This document shows positions 48,100-59,590 of a stretch of DNA of 64,000 nucleotides, piece by piece. Position 1 is the first letter of the stretch, and each line of letters opens with the position of its first letter. The stretch is from NCBI GenBank assembly GCA_023101885.1, contig JALPQD010000088.1:4313501-4377500 (forward strand), in the 5' to 3' direction. The notes beneath the pieces were generated by a model. The model was not told where the DNA came from and ran no database searches. It saw only the letters and a list, made by a program, of their open reading frames with translations. A program made the position numbers and the translations under genes. The stretch comes from Typhlomys cinereus (Eukaryota; Chordata; Mammalia; Rodentia; Platacanthomyidae).

Positions 48100-48768
48100 T
48101 GCTTTTAATTAAGTGAATTTTTCCAGCATGTGGATATTGCACATTATAAATTTTCCTTTTTGCAATTATAGTAAATTTCTTTTTATCTCAATGTATGAAA
48201 GAGTAAAATATGTTTTTGAAGCGTGAAGTATTTTCTTCATCCTGCTTTCTGCTTCTGTAATCTAGTCTGCTCAGCTACAGCAGTGGGAAGCCTGAGTCAC
48301 CTGTGAAAAAGAAGGAATTGGGGCTTCTTGGGTAACAATTCTCCAGGCTGGAAAGTTGCACTGTATAAAGAGAAGTGAAACAAAGAGCAGGGCCCAGTTT
48401 TCGCAGTAAAGGAGTTCTCCCTGTTTGTATCACCTGTGTGGCATAAACCTTGCATTTTGCTTCATGTCTTTTTGTAGCATCAATGTTCCTTCTGGTTTGG
48501 AACTGACAATAAGAATCACCATGTCAGAGAATCAGAAAAAAACAAGCTGTAGCCCATTGACAGATTGGTGGTAAGTGTCCAGCTGAACACTGGATCCCGA
48601 CTCTCACCCAAGGTGTGCTGGTGAAAACTCACATTGTTATTCCAACAGAGTCATCAATCTGGTGTGGTAAACCCCCTGTGACCATACAGGTGGAAATGGT
48701 ACTCCATCACTTCCCAAGTGATGATAATGTCATCCTTCAGGACATCTCTCAGGATTCTGTGTTGTGGT

Positions 48769-48817
<49 letters not shown>

Positions 48818-48851
48818 CACAATAGGGACACCATGTGTTAGGGACACCATG
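48100..48851. other. Single-copy stretch with GT microsatellite, no gene assigned
   Basis: It is not matched elsewhere in the window. An ATG in a good Kozak context (CACCATGTCAGAG) lies near 48519 but its frame closes quickly. A plus-strand 82-codon ORF (48615-48863) runs into a (GT)n repeat at about 48771-48815. I cannot name a parent gene; a decayed processed pseudogene is possible but unsupported. A 13-base GGGACACCATGTG is tandemly repeated at about 48827-48852. Confidence 0.4.
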
Positions 48852-49226
48852 TGTTTTAGTTAGCCTGCATGGTTGCTAATAAATCACCATCAAATGGATT
48901 AATGGAACAAGGAGTTTATTTTCTTATGATAGGTTAGAGTTCATAGTCCAGCTTGACAGGACAACATACACCAACACCAGGGCCAAGGGAACTGGTCACA
49001 CCATCTCTACATAATGACTGAGAGAGGGATGACCCTTACTTGCTAAACCAGCATGTCTGGCCGAGTGTATACAAGGATGCCAACTCTCTCAACCAGCTCT
49101 CTGTATTTTATTCCAGGGCCAAATCCCACCCACCTGGGCCTTCCCCATGCTCTGGGCTTAACCCAACCACTAGTTCTCCACAAATGTGCCCAGAGCTCAA
49201 ATCCTCACCTGTACCTAACTATGACA
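48852..49226 (-). mobile_element. MaLR solo LTR with 5-bp duplication
   Basis: On the minus strand it begins TGTCATAGTTAGGTACAGG and ends CTAACTAAAACA, flanked by CCATG on both sides (48847-48851 and 49227-49231). Same family as the LTRs at 17897 and 34653, and the same insertion as 29280-29639. It lies at the 5' edge of OR remnant P2. Confidence 0.85.
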
Positions 49227-50104
49227 CCATGCTCCATAATATTTGATCTATGGACCTGGCTATAAACTGCTATATCCTTGGTTTCTCAAATACCTTTGTT
49301 TTCATTGGGGAAACATTTAGTCTCTCCTTCTGTAAACTAAATGTGATCTATCACTTTTTCTATGCTATTCCAGCAGTCATGGCACTCCTCCTTTGACTGA
49401 CATGTGAATGAGCTAGTTTTTACTTGTTTAGCCGGGGTTGGCATTCTTGCGGGTCTCATAATACTCTTGATATCCCGCATGATTGTTTTTTACCACCATT
49501 TTGAAGATGCACCCAGGTTCAGGCTTGTGGGGGCCTCATTCTAGGGGATCTCAATAATCTAGCAAGCTTAAACAAAGATGTTTTGATGGAAAAAGTCAGG
49601 AGGGGGTGGCTCAGGATGTTTTGAATAGTTCAAGATGTTTTGATGGAGGAAGTCAAGATGGAGGAAGTCAGGAGGGGTTAGCTCAGTATGTTTTAATGAA
49701 ATTTCGCTACATACACCCTGTGTGCTGGCTTGACCTTTAAGATGATTGGTTGCCCGTATCCCCGCCCTGTAATTTCACTTGCTGTTTCTGTCTTTATAAG
49801 ATGGCTGTGGACTTGCAATAAATGAGTTCCTGCTTGACTAGACTCCCTGTCATATCTGGTTGTCCTTGGAAAGGAGGGCTGGGAGCAGGCAGACAGCACA
49901 CTCACCTTTCCCCGATCCCTGTTGTGGAGGACCGGCAGGACCAGTAGGACTGGTCTGCAGGACAGAGCTGTGATTCCCAGGGACCTCCATACAGGCTCTC
50001 ACAAAATGATGTCTATATTTTATATTATGTCATCCCCATACTTAACAGCCTGAAGAACAGAGGTCCAAAGTGCATTAATGAAGGTTATTCTATAGGAAAA
50101 TAAT
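49227..50104 (+). pseudogene. OR pseudogene remnant P2, split by a solo LTR
   Basis: Plus-strand OR5B-like remnant from about TM4 to the stop codon. Decodable blocks resemble GCYVLGFSNTFVF, FSLSFCKLN, HHFFYAIPAVM and NELVFTCLAGV. They continue to an ILKMHPGSG-like stretch at 49500-49525, after which an LTR is inserted. It resumes at 49998 with the C-terminal VFYIM-IPIL-like part and ends at TAA at about 50102. It shares the ~35-residue deletion with P1, so both descend from one already damaged gene. Stops and frameshifts are present. Confidence 0.82.
49526..49993 (+). mobile_element. Solo LTR (ERV1/gamma-like) inside OR remnant P2
   Basis: It begins TGTGGGGGCCTCATTC and ends GACCTCCATACA. 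Flanking GGCT (49522-49525 and 49994-49997) is a 4-bp duplication, as for gammaretrovirus-like ERVs. It has a TATA-like CTTTATAAGATGGC and an AATAAA in GCAATAAATGAG. Imperfect GATGTTTTGA repeats lie at about 49577-49690, possibly U3 enhancer repeats. It is absent from P1, so it is younger than the P1/P2 duplication. Confidence 0.82.
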
Positions 50105-50990
50105 CTTTTTTGTTACAACCTTAAGTGTTCAGGTATACACAATATCTCAGTTTATGTCTATCTTCTCCATGTATTGAGTCATTTTGAATTTTAGAATAAT
50201 GCTAATTCAAGTTCCTTAAATCGTGCTAATCTCTAAATAATCTGTCTTGGTCAAGAGGAAATATTCAGAAATATTGTACTTTCAGAGAATGTGTTTGAAT
50301 ATTTTGGTCTGTTGATCAAAAAAGTTCATTCTCAATTTATAATTTTTCCTTGCACTTTTTCATATTGTGTATTATAATGAATAATTTTCATTGCAAATAT
50401 GACTATTTACATTCATCGTGGAAACCTTTTGGTATGTCTATGAGGATGCTTCCAGTCAGTGTTTATTCAGAGATAAGTCTGATCCAGAAATTGTGTGACT
50501 TTATCCCATAAGTGAGAATTTCAGACTGAGGAAAGAAGAAAAAGAGAGTTAAATGTAAAAATTCACTTCTAAGGAACACATATTCATTACAGGTGGAAAT
50601 GTAAACCAGTATAGATATTACCACATTACCCAACTATACCATATCTAGGAATATTCCCCAAAGATTCTACATCTTATTATGAAGACATTTGTTCATCTAT
50701 GTTCATTGCAGCTCTATTCACAAACAAATAAAATAGAATCAGTCAACAGGCCCATCAACAGAGGAATGAATGGTCAATGAAAATGTGGTACCTGTATACA
50801 ATGGACTTCTATTCAGCATTAGGAAAGATGAGATTATGGAATTTTCTGGTGAACAGATGAAATGGGAAATTTTAATATTGAGTGAGAGATCACATACACA
50901 AGAAGACAAATGTCACATATTCTGTTTTGTTAGATGTATGCTTGCATTGATTTCTGACCAAAGTATTTGGCTTGGAATTACTGTAAGAGA
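50105..50990 (+). other. 3' flank of OR remnant P2 with old L1 ORF2 end
   Basis: Counterpart of 33772-34652. The first half is the inverted paralogue of DNA 3' of OR units 3 and 4. About 50585-50945 is a diverged L1 ORF2 C-terminus (NGLLFSIRKDEIMEFSGEQM). No intact gene. Confidence 0.6.
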
Positions 50991-50999
50991 AAATTTGAA

Positions 51000-51340
51000 A
51001 AGGATAAATGAATGGGAAGGTGGCTTGGAATTACTGTAAGAGAAAATTTGAAAAGGATCAATGCATGAGAAGGTGAAAAGGGACAGTTAGGGTGAAGCCT
51101 TTGGAAAGGCAGATATAGGATACTATTGCAAGTAGGGACAAGGAGGGAATATTGGGAAAATATATCAGGGGTGGGTATGAGGAGCTAGGATAAAGGAGGG
51201 GCTAGAGGGACTTATGTAAAGTCCTAACATTGTGGGATGTAACTCCATAGGAATCTCCTGTCACTAATGTCAAACAATATTTCTTTAAAAAAACAAGAAT
51301 TGACAGTTCTTGAATGTCAGAGGAGCACAGAGAAAGGAAA
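51000..51340. repeat. Short local repeat, otherwise unassigned
   Basis: TGGCTTGGAATTACTGTAAG followed by AGAAAATTTGAAAAGGAT occurs twice, about 52 bases apart (about 50970 and 51022). The rest of the stretch is purine-rich and may be the start of the old L1 3' UTR that follows. Confidence 0.4.
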
Positions 51341-51850
51341 ACAGGGCAAAACAAAAATTCAGCCATTGTGCAGGTCAGGCAAGGTCCAATCACATTGTGG
51401 CTATATCCTGGTTCTTGTAGCCCTGACTTGTGTGGAGTATCTTGTATATCAACCCCCCAAAGACTAGCAGATATCAGAGGAGATAAGGCTTCAGGCAGTA
51501 GGATCCTTAAAGGTAAGGGGTCAAATAGACATAATACAGTTCCCATACTAATGGGTAACCCAAGAAGGGGCCCCAAGCTGTGCCACTGAGTTCTGAACCC
51601 TCAACAGTGTAGACAGCTGACAGGGCAATTCAGCCCCCACATAAACAGATGCTCTGGAGGATGGGAGGAAGAAAGCAGGAAGTACCAAGAAAGGAGGAGA
51701 TGAATAAAAGGGGCCCGAAGGAGGGGGGAAGAGTGGGAAGGAGAAAGTAGAAAGTGGGGGATCAAAGAGGGAAAGGACCAGGGAGGGAGACGAAGGGGGG
51801 TACCTTTTGAGCTTGTATAATTAAGGGAAAATGTAATAAAAAAATTCCCT
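51340..51850 (+). mobile_element. Old L1 3' UTR, sense
   Basis: GGTCAGGCAAGGTCCAATCA, ATCTTGTATATCAACCCCCC, AGGATCCTTAAAGGTAAGGG, AGATGCTCTGGAGGATGGGA, a polypurine tract (about 51690-51800) and an AATGTAATAAAAAAA tail follow the same order as the younger L1 3' ends but are clearly more diverged. Confidence 0.65.
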
Positions 51851-52400
51851 GAGCTGTTCAACTTAAACCCCAGTGGCAATTAAAACTACTAGAAGTGACA
51901 GGAATGTGACACTTCATGATAAGTTGTTAGAGAAGTCTCAAAGGGCTCAAACATTAAAGACTTTTGTCATTACTCTTGGCTGTCCTCCAAAACACTGACA
52001 GTTAACACCCTATTATTATAGATGCAACATATACAGGACATGGGCAAAATACAGCAAATGGAACTGGTTTGAGAGCTTCCTCCTTACTGGATACCTTATA
52101 CATTGCCAAAGAATACTGTAGAAGATACTGTGGAAGAAAAATAATCAAAGGCCTCATCAAACTGTGAGATCTGAATGTAAAAGTTACCTTAGCAACAGGT
52201 AACCATCAATTTAATAATGGCATGAGTATCAAGGACACAACTAACAGCTTTTTTATTTGACTTAAGGATCACTTGTCAGAATGAAATACATCCCTGTTAC
52301 TGTTAACTAGAACAAGAACTTATAAAAGGGAAGAAAATGAGTCAATAGGGAAAAAAAGACTATGAACCTTTAGCTAAGAGAACAGCACACCAAACCACTC
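51851..52400. other. Intergenic stretch, nothing recognised
   Basis: AT-rich DNA with no long ORF, clear repeat or RNA gene. It could be an older retroelement, but I cannot support a call. Confidence 0.3.
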
Positions 52401-54440
52401 TGTAAAAACCTGTTATCTTCATGGATTCCTGGGGCAGTCTATGCTGCAACCTCGCAGCCCAGGGCTCCCCTCAAACAAGTGTGGCAAAGAATTGGCAGGA
52501 TGAGAGACAGATACACACAACTCTGGACTGGGTGAATCTGAATCTTTTTTTTTTTTCTTTTTTTCTTCTTTTTTTCTTTTTTTTTTCTTTGCAAAGTCAC
52601 ATTTTCTTTTCTTTTTATTTCCACTCATACAACTTTAACCGGTCCCCTTCCTCCCTCCAACCTCCCACCACCCTATTCCCCCTTCCCCTCCCCCTTATTC
52701 CCCATCCCCCAGTGCCTCCCCCTCCCATCCCCTGAGCATCCTTTAATGTGCATGCCAGACTCTCCTCTGGGTCCTCCTCTCCGATGAGGTGCAAGGACCC
52801 AGTGGCATTTCCCAGAACCCTTTCCTGTGTTCCCGTTAAGCATAGGAGCACTACTGTGGCTGTCAATCCTTTGCCTCCCAGGATTCTAGTGCCTTTGGCA
52901 AATGCTAGACTTTGTGAGGTCAATAGTGTGTTGGACATTGCGCAGGGCATGTAAAGTCCAAATATGATTGCTTCCGCCCTAACGTGTGGAGTATCTTGCA
53001 TATCATTGCTCCTCCCATCCTTGTGCTCTTACAATCTTATCGCCCCCTCTTCCGCAAATTTCCCTGAGCTTCAGGATGGGGAGAAATTAGGCTGGCCTAG
53101 TTCCAGGTGATTGATGTAGAGTCTCTGATGTTCTGGATTATGGTTTGTTGACCCCTCCCTCACCGCGGTTTCCTACTTTTACTACATCTACCTTTGAATA
53201 TACTCTTATAACAAGACTCTAATTTAATAGGTCTTCATCGCTGGCCAGGAGATGGCATCCAATACCCATCAGGATGGAGCCAAGGGCATTGGGGGAGCAG
53301 CAAAACTGAATCTATTTTATTGGAATTTTGTAGCAGCTTTTATACTAGAAAAATTTTGGGCAGAGAATGTTGTACCTGCAGACAGACATGTATCTTTCTA
53401 ATCAGCAGGAATCATCTTTAGGATAAACATTCTTTAAGAAGCTAACCCATTGTTCCATGGTGAGATACAAACAAATCCTTATCACATATCAACAGGTTTT
53501 TTCTCAGCCCTACAACAGGTTTTTCCTAGCCCCTCAGTTTTTCTAAATCTATCTATTTTACAATGTCCCACCAAACAGTCATAGAGTCTAAATCTATATT
53601 GTTGCATTTAACAAAGTCTTCATTTCAGATTTAGTTAAAATACATCGAGGTTCAGCTTTTTATTAACTTGTGTTATATCTGTTATACATTCTTGTAAATG
53701 GAAAAGGTGAATCTGTTAGAGGGGGCATATATTATATATTAGCTTTTTCTTTTTGAGGATATCAGATTCTAGTTGTTATCATATAAGCTGGCCTATATTA
53801 GGTTATAATTTTAAGAACTATATTAGGATTTATTTTTATTTTTATTTTTTATTAACTCATGTGCTTTATAAGAAATAGTTGTATACTGATTTTAGTGAAC
53901 AGATGGAATAGTCTCATATTTATAGAGTTTCTGAATTAATTTAACAAGAGTCATATTATTTAGGGAATTCTACCCATCTATGTTTTAGGACTCTTGAAGT
54001 TGTTTTCTAATTTCTTTAAAATCAGCATATACATTCTGGCTAACAAGTCTATTTACTGTGTATAATTGAACATGAAATTTCTAGTTAGAATTTAATTTAA
54101 AGTTAAAAGCAGGCTTGGTTTTTATTTAGGAAACAAAAGACTTATGGCAAATTACTTGACATCTCTGGGGACAGGAACCTAGGGGGAGGTGATAACCTAG
54201 CTAGTTTTTGGGAAAAAACAACAACAAAAAAAGACCTGGGAATAGATAGGAGGGCACCCAACCCACAAAAAAAAAAAGGAAGAACTCCTCTGTCAGAGAT
54301 AGGAGGCAAGCACAATCACAAAAAGAGAGGAACTTGTCTGTCAAAGATAAGAGGCAAGAGTGGAAGGGGAGTGGTTCTTAGCAACCACTCAGGCTCCTAG
54401 CAATTGCCCATTCCAAAGAGCAGGCTGGGAACCTGACAAT
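52400..54440 (-). mobile_element. Probable ERV LTR or internal part, antisense, split by L1
   Basis: On the minus strand it appears to start TGTCAGGTTCCCAGCC at about 54437. Duplicated U3-like segments follow (GAACTCCTCTGTCAGAG and GAACTTGTCTGTCAAAG, at about 54283 and 54329). An AATAAAATAGATTCAG signal lies near 53315, and the end is GC-rich. No coding remnants are recognised, and the left edge is uncertain. The L1 at 52546-53305 is inserted in it. Confidence 0.35.
52546..53305 (-). mobile_element. L1 3' end with 5' inversion (twin priming)
   Basis: From 52546 to about 53150 the L1 3' end reads antisense (poly-T, pyrimidine tract, 3' UTR to TTATGGTTTGTTGA). From about 53151 to 53305 the adjoining upstream L1 segment reads in the sense direction (CTACCTTTGAATATACTC, CATCCAATACCCATCAGG, GCAGCAAAACTG). 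CTGAATCT flanks the whole unit (52538-52545 and 53306-53313). This is the hallmark of L1 twin-primed insertion. Confidence 0.88.
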
Positions 54441-54599
54441 TCCCATATGTTTCATATCTTATTTATTTCAAAATAAGCCATGTCCTGTTTCCAGAAGGTG
54501 CTTTCTTGTAGCTCTTCCCCAGGTTGGGATCTTATCTTACCAGACTGGTTGGCACAGGACCTGACAGATTGGAAGAGCACTGAACACTCAACCTAGAAG

Positions 54600-55240
54600 C
54601 CTTCTTTACAACAGAAGATGTTTATTACTGAAAAGGATGACCTTCCTAAATGCAGAGCATAAGGGTCTGAGGACTCCTTGACCCTAAACAGGACATGTAA
54701 GCCTCACCCACTCCCACACCAGGGCCCAGGGAACACTGCAGAAGAGGGGGCAGCAAGACTGTAAGTGCCTGAGGAAGGAAGGTGCTGAGCCAGGCATTAT
54801 CTCCGGGACATGACATAGTTGTGATATGCAAGGTTCCATGGCAGATATGTACTTACACAGAAATTTCCTTGGAACTGATTTGTCACTATCTCACCAAAGA
54901 ATCAGAAAAATCTCAGAAGCCTCCACCCCTGGTGAGAGACAGATGAGGACAAATGCTGATGGGAAAGTAAAGGAGGATGCTTTCCTCAATGGTATATCCA
55001 CTGAACTAGGATGCTTCCTGGAGAATAAATCAGATCAGGCATAAGTTATTGCAAATTAGATGAAACACAATGGGTGGCACAAGAGAGAAGATGTGAAAAT
55101 AGGAGGAAGTCAGACAGGGGAGATGGAGAGTATGAGGGGAAATGTAGGGGGATGGGATTTGGGACAAGAGGTTGGAAATATTATAAAGTCATTATATCCC
55201 TGCATATAACATTGAAAATAATAAAGATAATTTTTAAAAA
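54600..55240 (+). mobile_element. Old L1 3' UTR, sense
   Basis: AGGGCCCAGGGAACACTGC, AGAAGAGGGGGCAGCAAGAC and TGATATGCAAGGT are followed by a purine-rich stretch (55085-55170) and ATTGAAAATAATAAAGATAA. The order and composition fit an older L1 3' end. The borders are approximate. Confidence 0.5.
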
Positions 55241-55273
55241 ATTGAAACAGTAAAATATAAATATTAGCCACCA

Positions 55274-55468
55274 CATGCACATTAAAGGACTCTCTGGGAA
55301 TTGGGGGGAGAGGCACTGGAGGATGGGGAAGGAGTGGGGAGGGGATGGGGAGCAGGGAGTTTGGGGGGGAGGGAGGGCGGGAACTGGTGTACCTATCAAG
55401 TTTGTATGAGTGGAAATAATAATAAAAAATGTTAAAAAAAGAATTATAAAAAATAATAAAATAAATAA
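55274..55468 (+). mobile_element. L1 3' terminal fragment (~195 bp)
   Basis: CATGCACATTAAAGGACTCT start, polypurine tract, TATGAGTGGAAATAATAATA and an A-rich tail. It is flanked by the perfect 17-bp duplication ATAAATATTAGCCACCA (55257-55273 and 55469-55485). It is almost the same length as the fragment at 15280-15464. Confidence 0.93.
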
Positions 55469-55859
55469 ATAAATATTAGCCACCAATAAAAAAGTCAACT
55501 TCAAAATAAATAAATATTAATAATAAACAAATAAAGTGAGCTTTAAAAAAAGAATTCATCTGTTACTACTTACTGCACATGTAATATGACCAATTACCTC
55601 ATAATATGCCACCATGTTATCCCTGCCGTGATGGACCATATCTCTTTAAAAGCATGAGCAACAATAAAATCTTTCTTTCTTAAGATGTTTTAATCAGGTA
55701 TTATGTCACAGTAACAGGAAAGGTAACCACTCTACATAAACATGGAAATATGTGTAAAATTGTGAACAAAGAATCTAAGGACAAGTACACTCAGATGTAC
55801 AGAGAGAACAAATGCACGCAGATGTGAAAAAATTGTCAAAATGAAATGATAAGCTGGTT

Positions 55860-57200
55860 TTTATTGTGTCCGTTTAAAGAAATTGATTATACATAGGAAA
55901 ATTCCAGATAGAGAATAAAATTTTGTTTATTCAGGATCATACTTTGGAGTAAGACTATTATTTGGCTCATTTGACTTACTGAAGAATTTCCTTCATCTGT
56001 AAGTGTGAATCACCTCAGCCCACAGACATTTGCAGACTTGGAACAACAACTTTCTACAAAAGGAAACTTTTTCCTTCCCTTATTTAATTAAAACACATAT
56101 TGTCTCTTGTTTTGAGGCACCTGAAGGATTAACAGGCCCTGGGTTTCATTCTCTAGAATTTTTGTTTTTCAAATATTTATCAATCACCTGTCATAAATGC
56201 TAAGACCAAGTCTTTAAAATCAGAGCAAATTGTATCATTGGCCTTGATAATTTTCAGCTTTCAGATACCAAATCATGGCACTTCTCATCTTTCATAATTC
56301 CATGAGCCCATTCCCAGAACAAATCTCCACAGCTCTACCCTATGCGTTGGTTTAACTGGATGAACCTAATAAGTTAGTCCATAAGAAACAATTTAATTTT
56401 AGTTGATGTATTGACACATACCTTCTTTCAATATTATTTGCAATCCTAATTTGAAAAAATTAAAATGCTAGTGTGTTAATTATGTGGCGTTCCACTGATT
56501 ATTTTAACTATATAAATAACATACATACATGCATGTCACATTTAACAGAAATATACAGTCCTGTTTACATCATTTTATGCAACCAATGTACTATTGCTTT
56601 CCTTTTTGAGATAAAATATTGACAGAATCTGAAAAATTCAGGCCAAAGTTTTTTTTTTAAGTTTAAAAGTTCTCTATTGAAAATATCCTCCCATTGTAGT
56701 AGGAAAAAGCATACATGTTATAAGCCATTTTCCTAAGGACAGACTCATGAATCTCAAATTATTATTTTCATGGTATTCTGTCCTGTTATGTCCATTGTTA
56801 TGTCACTCTACTTCCCTAGGAGTGTGCAGCTCGATGTTTCTTTATAAAATTAAAAAAAGCAATTTCTTCCTGTTTCATGTGTCTATAACATAAAATTCCC
56901 TTCCCTCAGCTCTAGCAGGAAAGGATGTCTCTGTGTTTGGATGTGGAGATGGTTTAGTTGTCAGAGTGTAGGGAGACTGATTCCATGTTATGTGACACAA
57001 ACACTTCAGTTTACCATCACTGCTGGCTGTGACACTGTTCTCGGTCTAGGAAGCACCATTTCTAGAACTTTCCTGGCTTCTACAATTTTACTGCAGATCA
57101 TTCTCAGCACTTTTAGTATCTTTCTCTGCTTTGCCAGAACAAATGGCTGCCAGTATTGCAGATGTGAGTTTATGGAGATGATGTCAGACCTCTCTAGCTT
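55860..57200. repeat. Rearranged copy of the inter-OR spacer (part inverted)
   Basis: No gene. 55920-56215 is the inverted paralogue of about 19870-20150 (and 36630-36910). After ~480 bases without a recognised match, 56720-57190 is a direct paralogue of about 19430-19860 (CATGGTATTCTGTCC, GGAAAGGATGTCTCTGTGTT, CTAGGAAGCACCATTTC). The order is therefore switched and one part is inverted. Confidence 0.6.
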
Positions 57201-58345
57201 CAGCACTGTCAATGAGTAAATAATTAGTTTACACCTTCGTGTGGTACAGTTGTGTTGTGGCAGCCACAGGGATCCAATCCAAATCTTCATGGGATGGTTT
57301 TTTTCTCCTCTAATGGGATATTACCAATGGATATTGGATTGGGTCATTCATCAGCAAAGCTGCTCTTCCTGGGGTTTTCTTTCTATAGAAACAGTTCATT
57401 TTTAATTAGTGTCTACATTTATTAAGGCATATTTGGACTTTCTCTGGAGTCAACTTTTTTACATGCACATGTGTGCAGAAGTTTGTGCTGCTTGTATGTT
57501 GCCCAATATGTTAAAATTCAGCTGCTGAGAATATTCTACTATAATTTTTTGTATGTCTTTGAGAATTGTCACTATATCTTCTGCTTCATGTATGTGTTTG
57601 ATAATTTCAGGGTTTTTTTCTCTTTTTTTCATAATGAGTTGGAAACTTTAATCATCGAAAGTCATCATTCCAAACATTACTCTGATTTTGGTGAATTTCT
57701 CTACCATGTTTTTTGTTCTACTTTGTTTAGTCTTCAAATTCATTTGTCTTTTGTGTTTATTCTACAATTTTGAATTTCTGCCATTGATATTAAACCTTTC
57801 TTATTAGGTCTGATTAATCATTTGAAATCATCTTCATTTTTAATGTAGTCACTCAGTTACAATTTCTTCAAAAACATGCATTCACAAAGAAATAGCATTT
57901 CTTAAAAAATAAATTCAGCACCATTGAATACATTTAGTTGTGATTATTGACAGAAGTTGCTCTCTAAGGTATCTTCATTTGGGACTGAAGTGATTTTTCA
58001 GCATTTCTTTGCGACTGTGTCTGTCAGTGACTGACTCTCAGGCTGGATGTATTTCTATCTTCACCCATCTTTCTTCAGTAATAGTCTTTAACATGCAGAA
58101 TTGTTTGGCAGGGTTTTTTTTTTTTTTTTAGAAAGTCTTAGCAATATCATCTTAATGTTTGTGTTTCTAGGACTTTTGATTCTAACCTACAGCTCTCTCA
58201 GAATTCCCTCACTTGCAAGGAATAGCAAGTTGTTTATTTCTTGAGATTCTATATCCCCCCAACTTCCCTCTAAAAAGGTTTGTTTGTAATGAATATGTGA
58301 ATCTCTTCATATTTAACTCTATTTATGTTGAAGGTTCTCAATGAT
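57201..58345. repeat. Inverted copy of spacer DNA upstream of the MaLR block
   Basis: About 58140-58345 is the reverse complement paralogue of about 17640-17850 (ATCATCTTAATGTTTGTG, TGCAAGGAATAGCAAGTTG, TATGTGAATCTCTTCATAT). The stretch from 57470 to 57880 is AT-rich, with no supported gene. Confidence 0.5.
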
Positions 58346-58350
58346 CTTCT

Positions 58351-58944
58351 GTGTCCCGGTTCTTGTGTTCAGTAGTCAAAGATTGAAATCAGAACTCCAA
58401 TAGAGGATTCAAGGAGAGTTCATTAGAGGAGAGAAAGAATGGAACTCATTAATGTGAATTTTCAAGGTTCAAGAGAGCTGTCTAATGGCTAGCAGGGTCA
58501 GGTATATTTATAGGTTTAGGCAAGCACAGGAAAATAGCTTTTCTCATTGGTTAGCTCCAGTTTCTGTAAAACTAATTGGAACTTTTGGTCCCCTATATCT
58601 CACTGGACTGTTCATATTGGGCCTAACCCAGTAGACTTTGTGACTGACCTTACAACCCAGCTATTTGTTTTCAGGAACTTATCTTCTCTGAAATGGATTG
58701 CTCATCCCCATATCCTATCATAAGCAGAGGGTTGGGGAAGAAAGTTGGCATTCTTGTCTCTGGATGATTAAAATAGGGTGTGTTCCTTCAGGGTAATCCC
58801 AGCCCTAGGGGATGACCTTCAGGACCTTCAAAGACCTTCAAAGACCTTCCCAGCATGGCCTTTTTTCAAAGACCTTCCCAGCATGGCCTTTCTTCAAAGA
58901 CCTTCTCAGCATGGCCTTTATACTCTTGACTAAACTACCTTAAC
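58351..58944. mobile_element. LTR-like element with 28-bp triplication
   Basis: The segment starts TGTGTCCCGG and ends CTACCTTAACA, so it has TG...CA ends in either orientation. Three consecutive 28-base copies containing GACCTTCCCAGCATGGCC lie at 58840-58923, resembling LTR enhancer repeats. Minus-strand orientation is favoured by GAGTATAAAGGCC. No clear target duplication or polyadenylation signal was found, so the LTR call is tentative. Confidence 0.35.
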
Positions 58945-59039
58945 AAAATTTTCTCTTTCATTTAGTTTGGCGTTAGAGGGCTTAAAATCTTTAACAATTT
59001 TGTATTTATACACATGGAATTCAGATTATATTAATAATC

Positions 59040-59590
59040 TTTTCGTTATTCCATGACTCCATATCATCAGGCAACAAATATCTTCAAATCTGTTGACTTT
59101 TGTAGCATTCATGTTGTGTTTTCCATTTCTTTTATTTTTTCCTTAAACTATTTCATTGTAAATTTATTGGTAATATCCAGAGTAACTGCTACAACTAAAA
59201 AGTATTCCACTGTGTATTTTACCAAATTTTTATTACCCATTCATCTACTCGTGAATGTAAGTTGATTCCATTTCTTTGTGAATGTGAATTGAGATGTAAA
59301 TGAACGTGGTAATGCAAATGTTTTTGTGGTAAAATGTGATGTCTTTTGGGAATATGCCCAAGAGTGGTATAACTGGGTCAAATAGTAGGACAATTTTTAG
59401 CTTTTTGAGGAACATCCATATGACTTGTAAGCAGGCCATACTAGTACACAACCCCACTAACAATAAATAAGGGATTTTTTTTCTCTCTGTATCTCCATCA
59501 GTATTTCTTGTTAATCTTGTTTTCAATTTTATCTTTTTACTCAAAGTGGGGTTTTAATTTTGATTTCCTTGACGGCTGGGGAGTAAATAA
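59040..59590 (-). mobile_element. Old L1 ORF2 C-terminal fragment, antisense
   Basis: The minus strand decodes to WMFLKKLKIVLLFDPVIPL-like and GIFPKDITFYHKNICIT-like sequence, matching the L1 ORF2 C-terminal block (compare YDPAIPLLGIIPHTAK near 43000). Strongly diverged and frameshifted. Confidence 0.65.

Noticed and set aside
52421..53001. Overlapping ORFs of 60-128 codons around the poly-pyrimidine tract
   Set aside because: They arise from the L1 3' UTR polypurine/polypyrimidine tract, which has few stops. The products are low-complexity Pro/Ser- or Lys/Glu/Gly-rich, as for the similar ORFs at 14402, 29817 and 59603.
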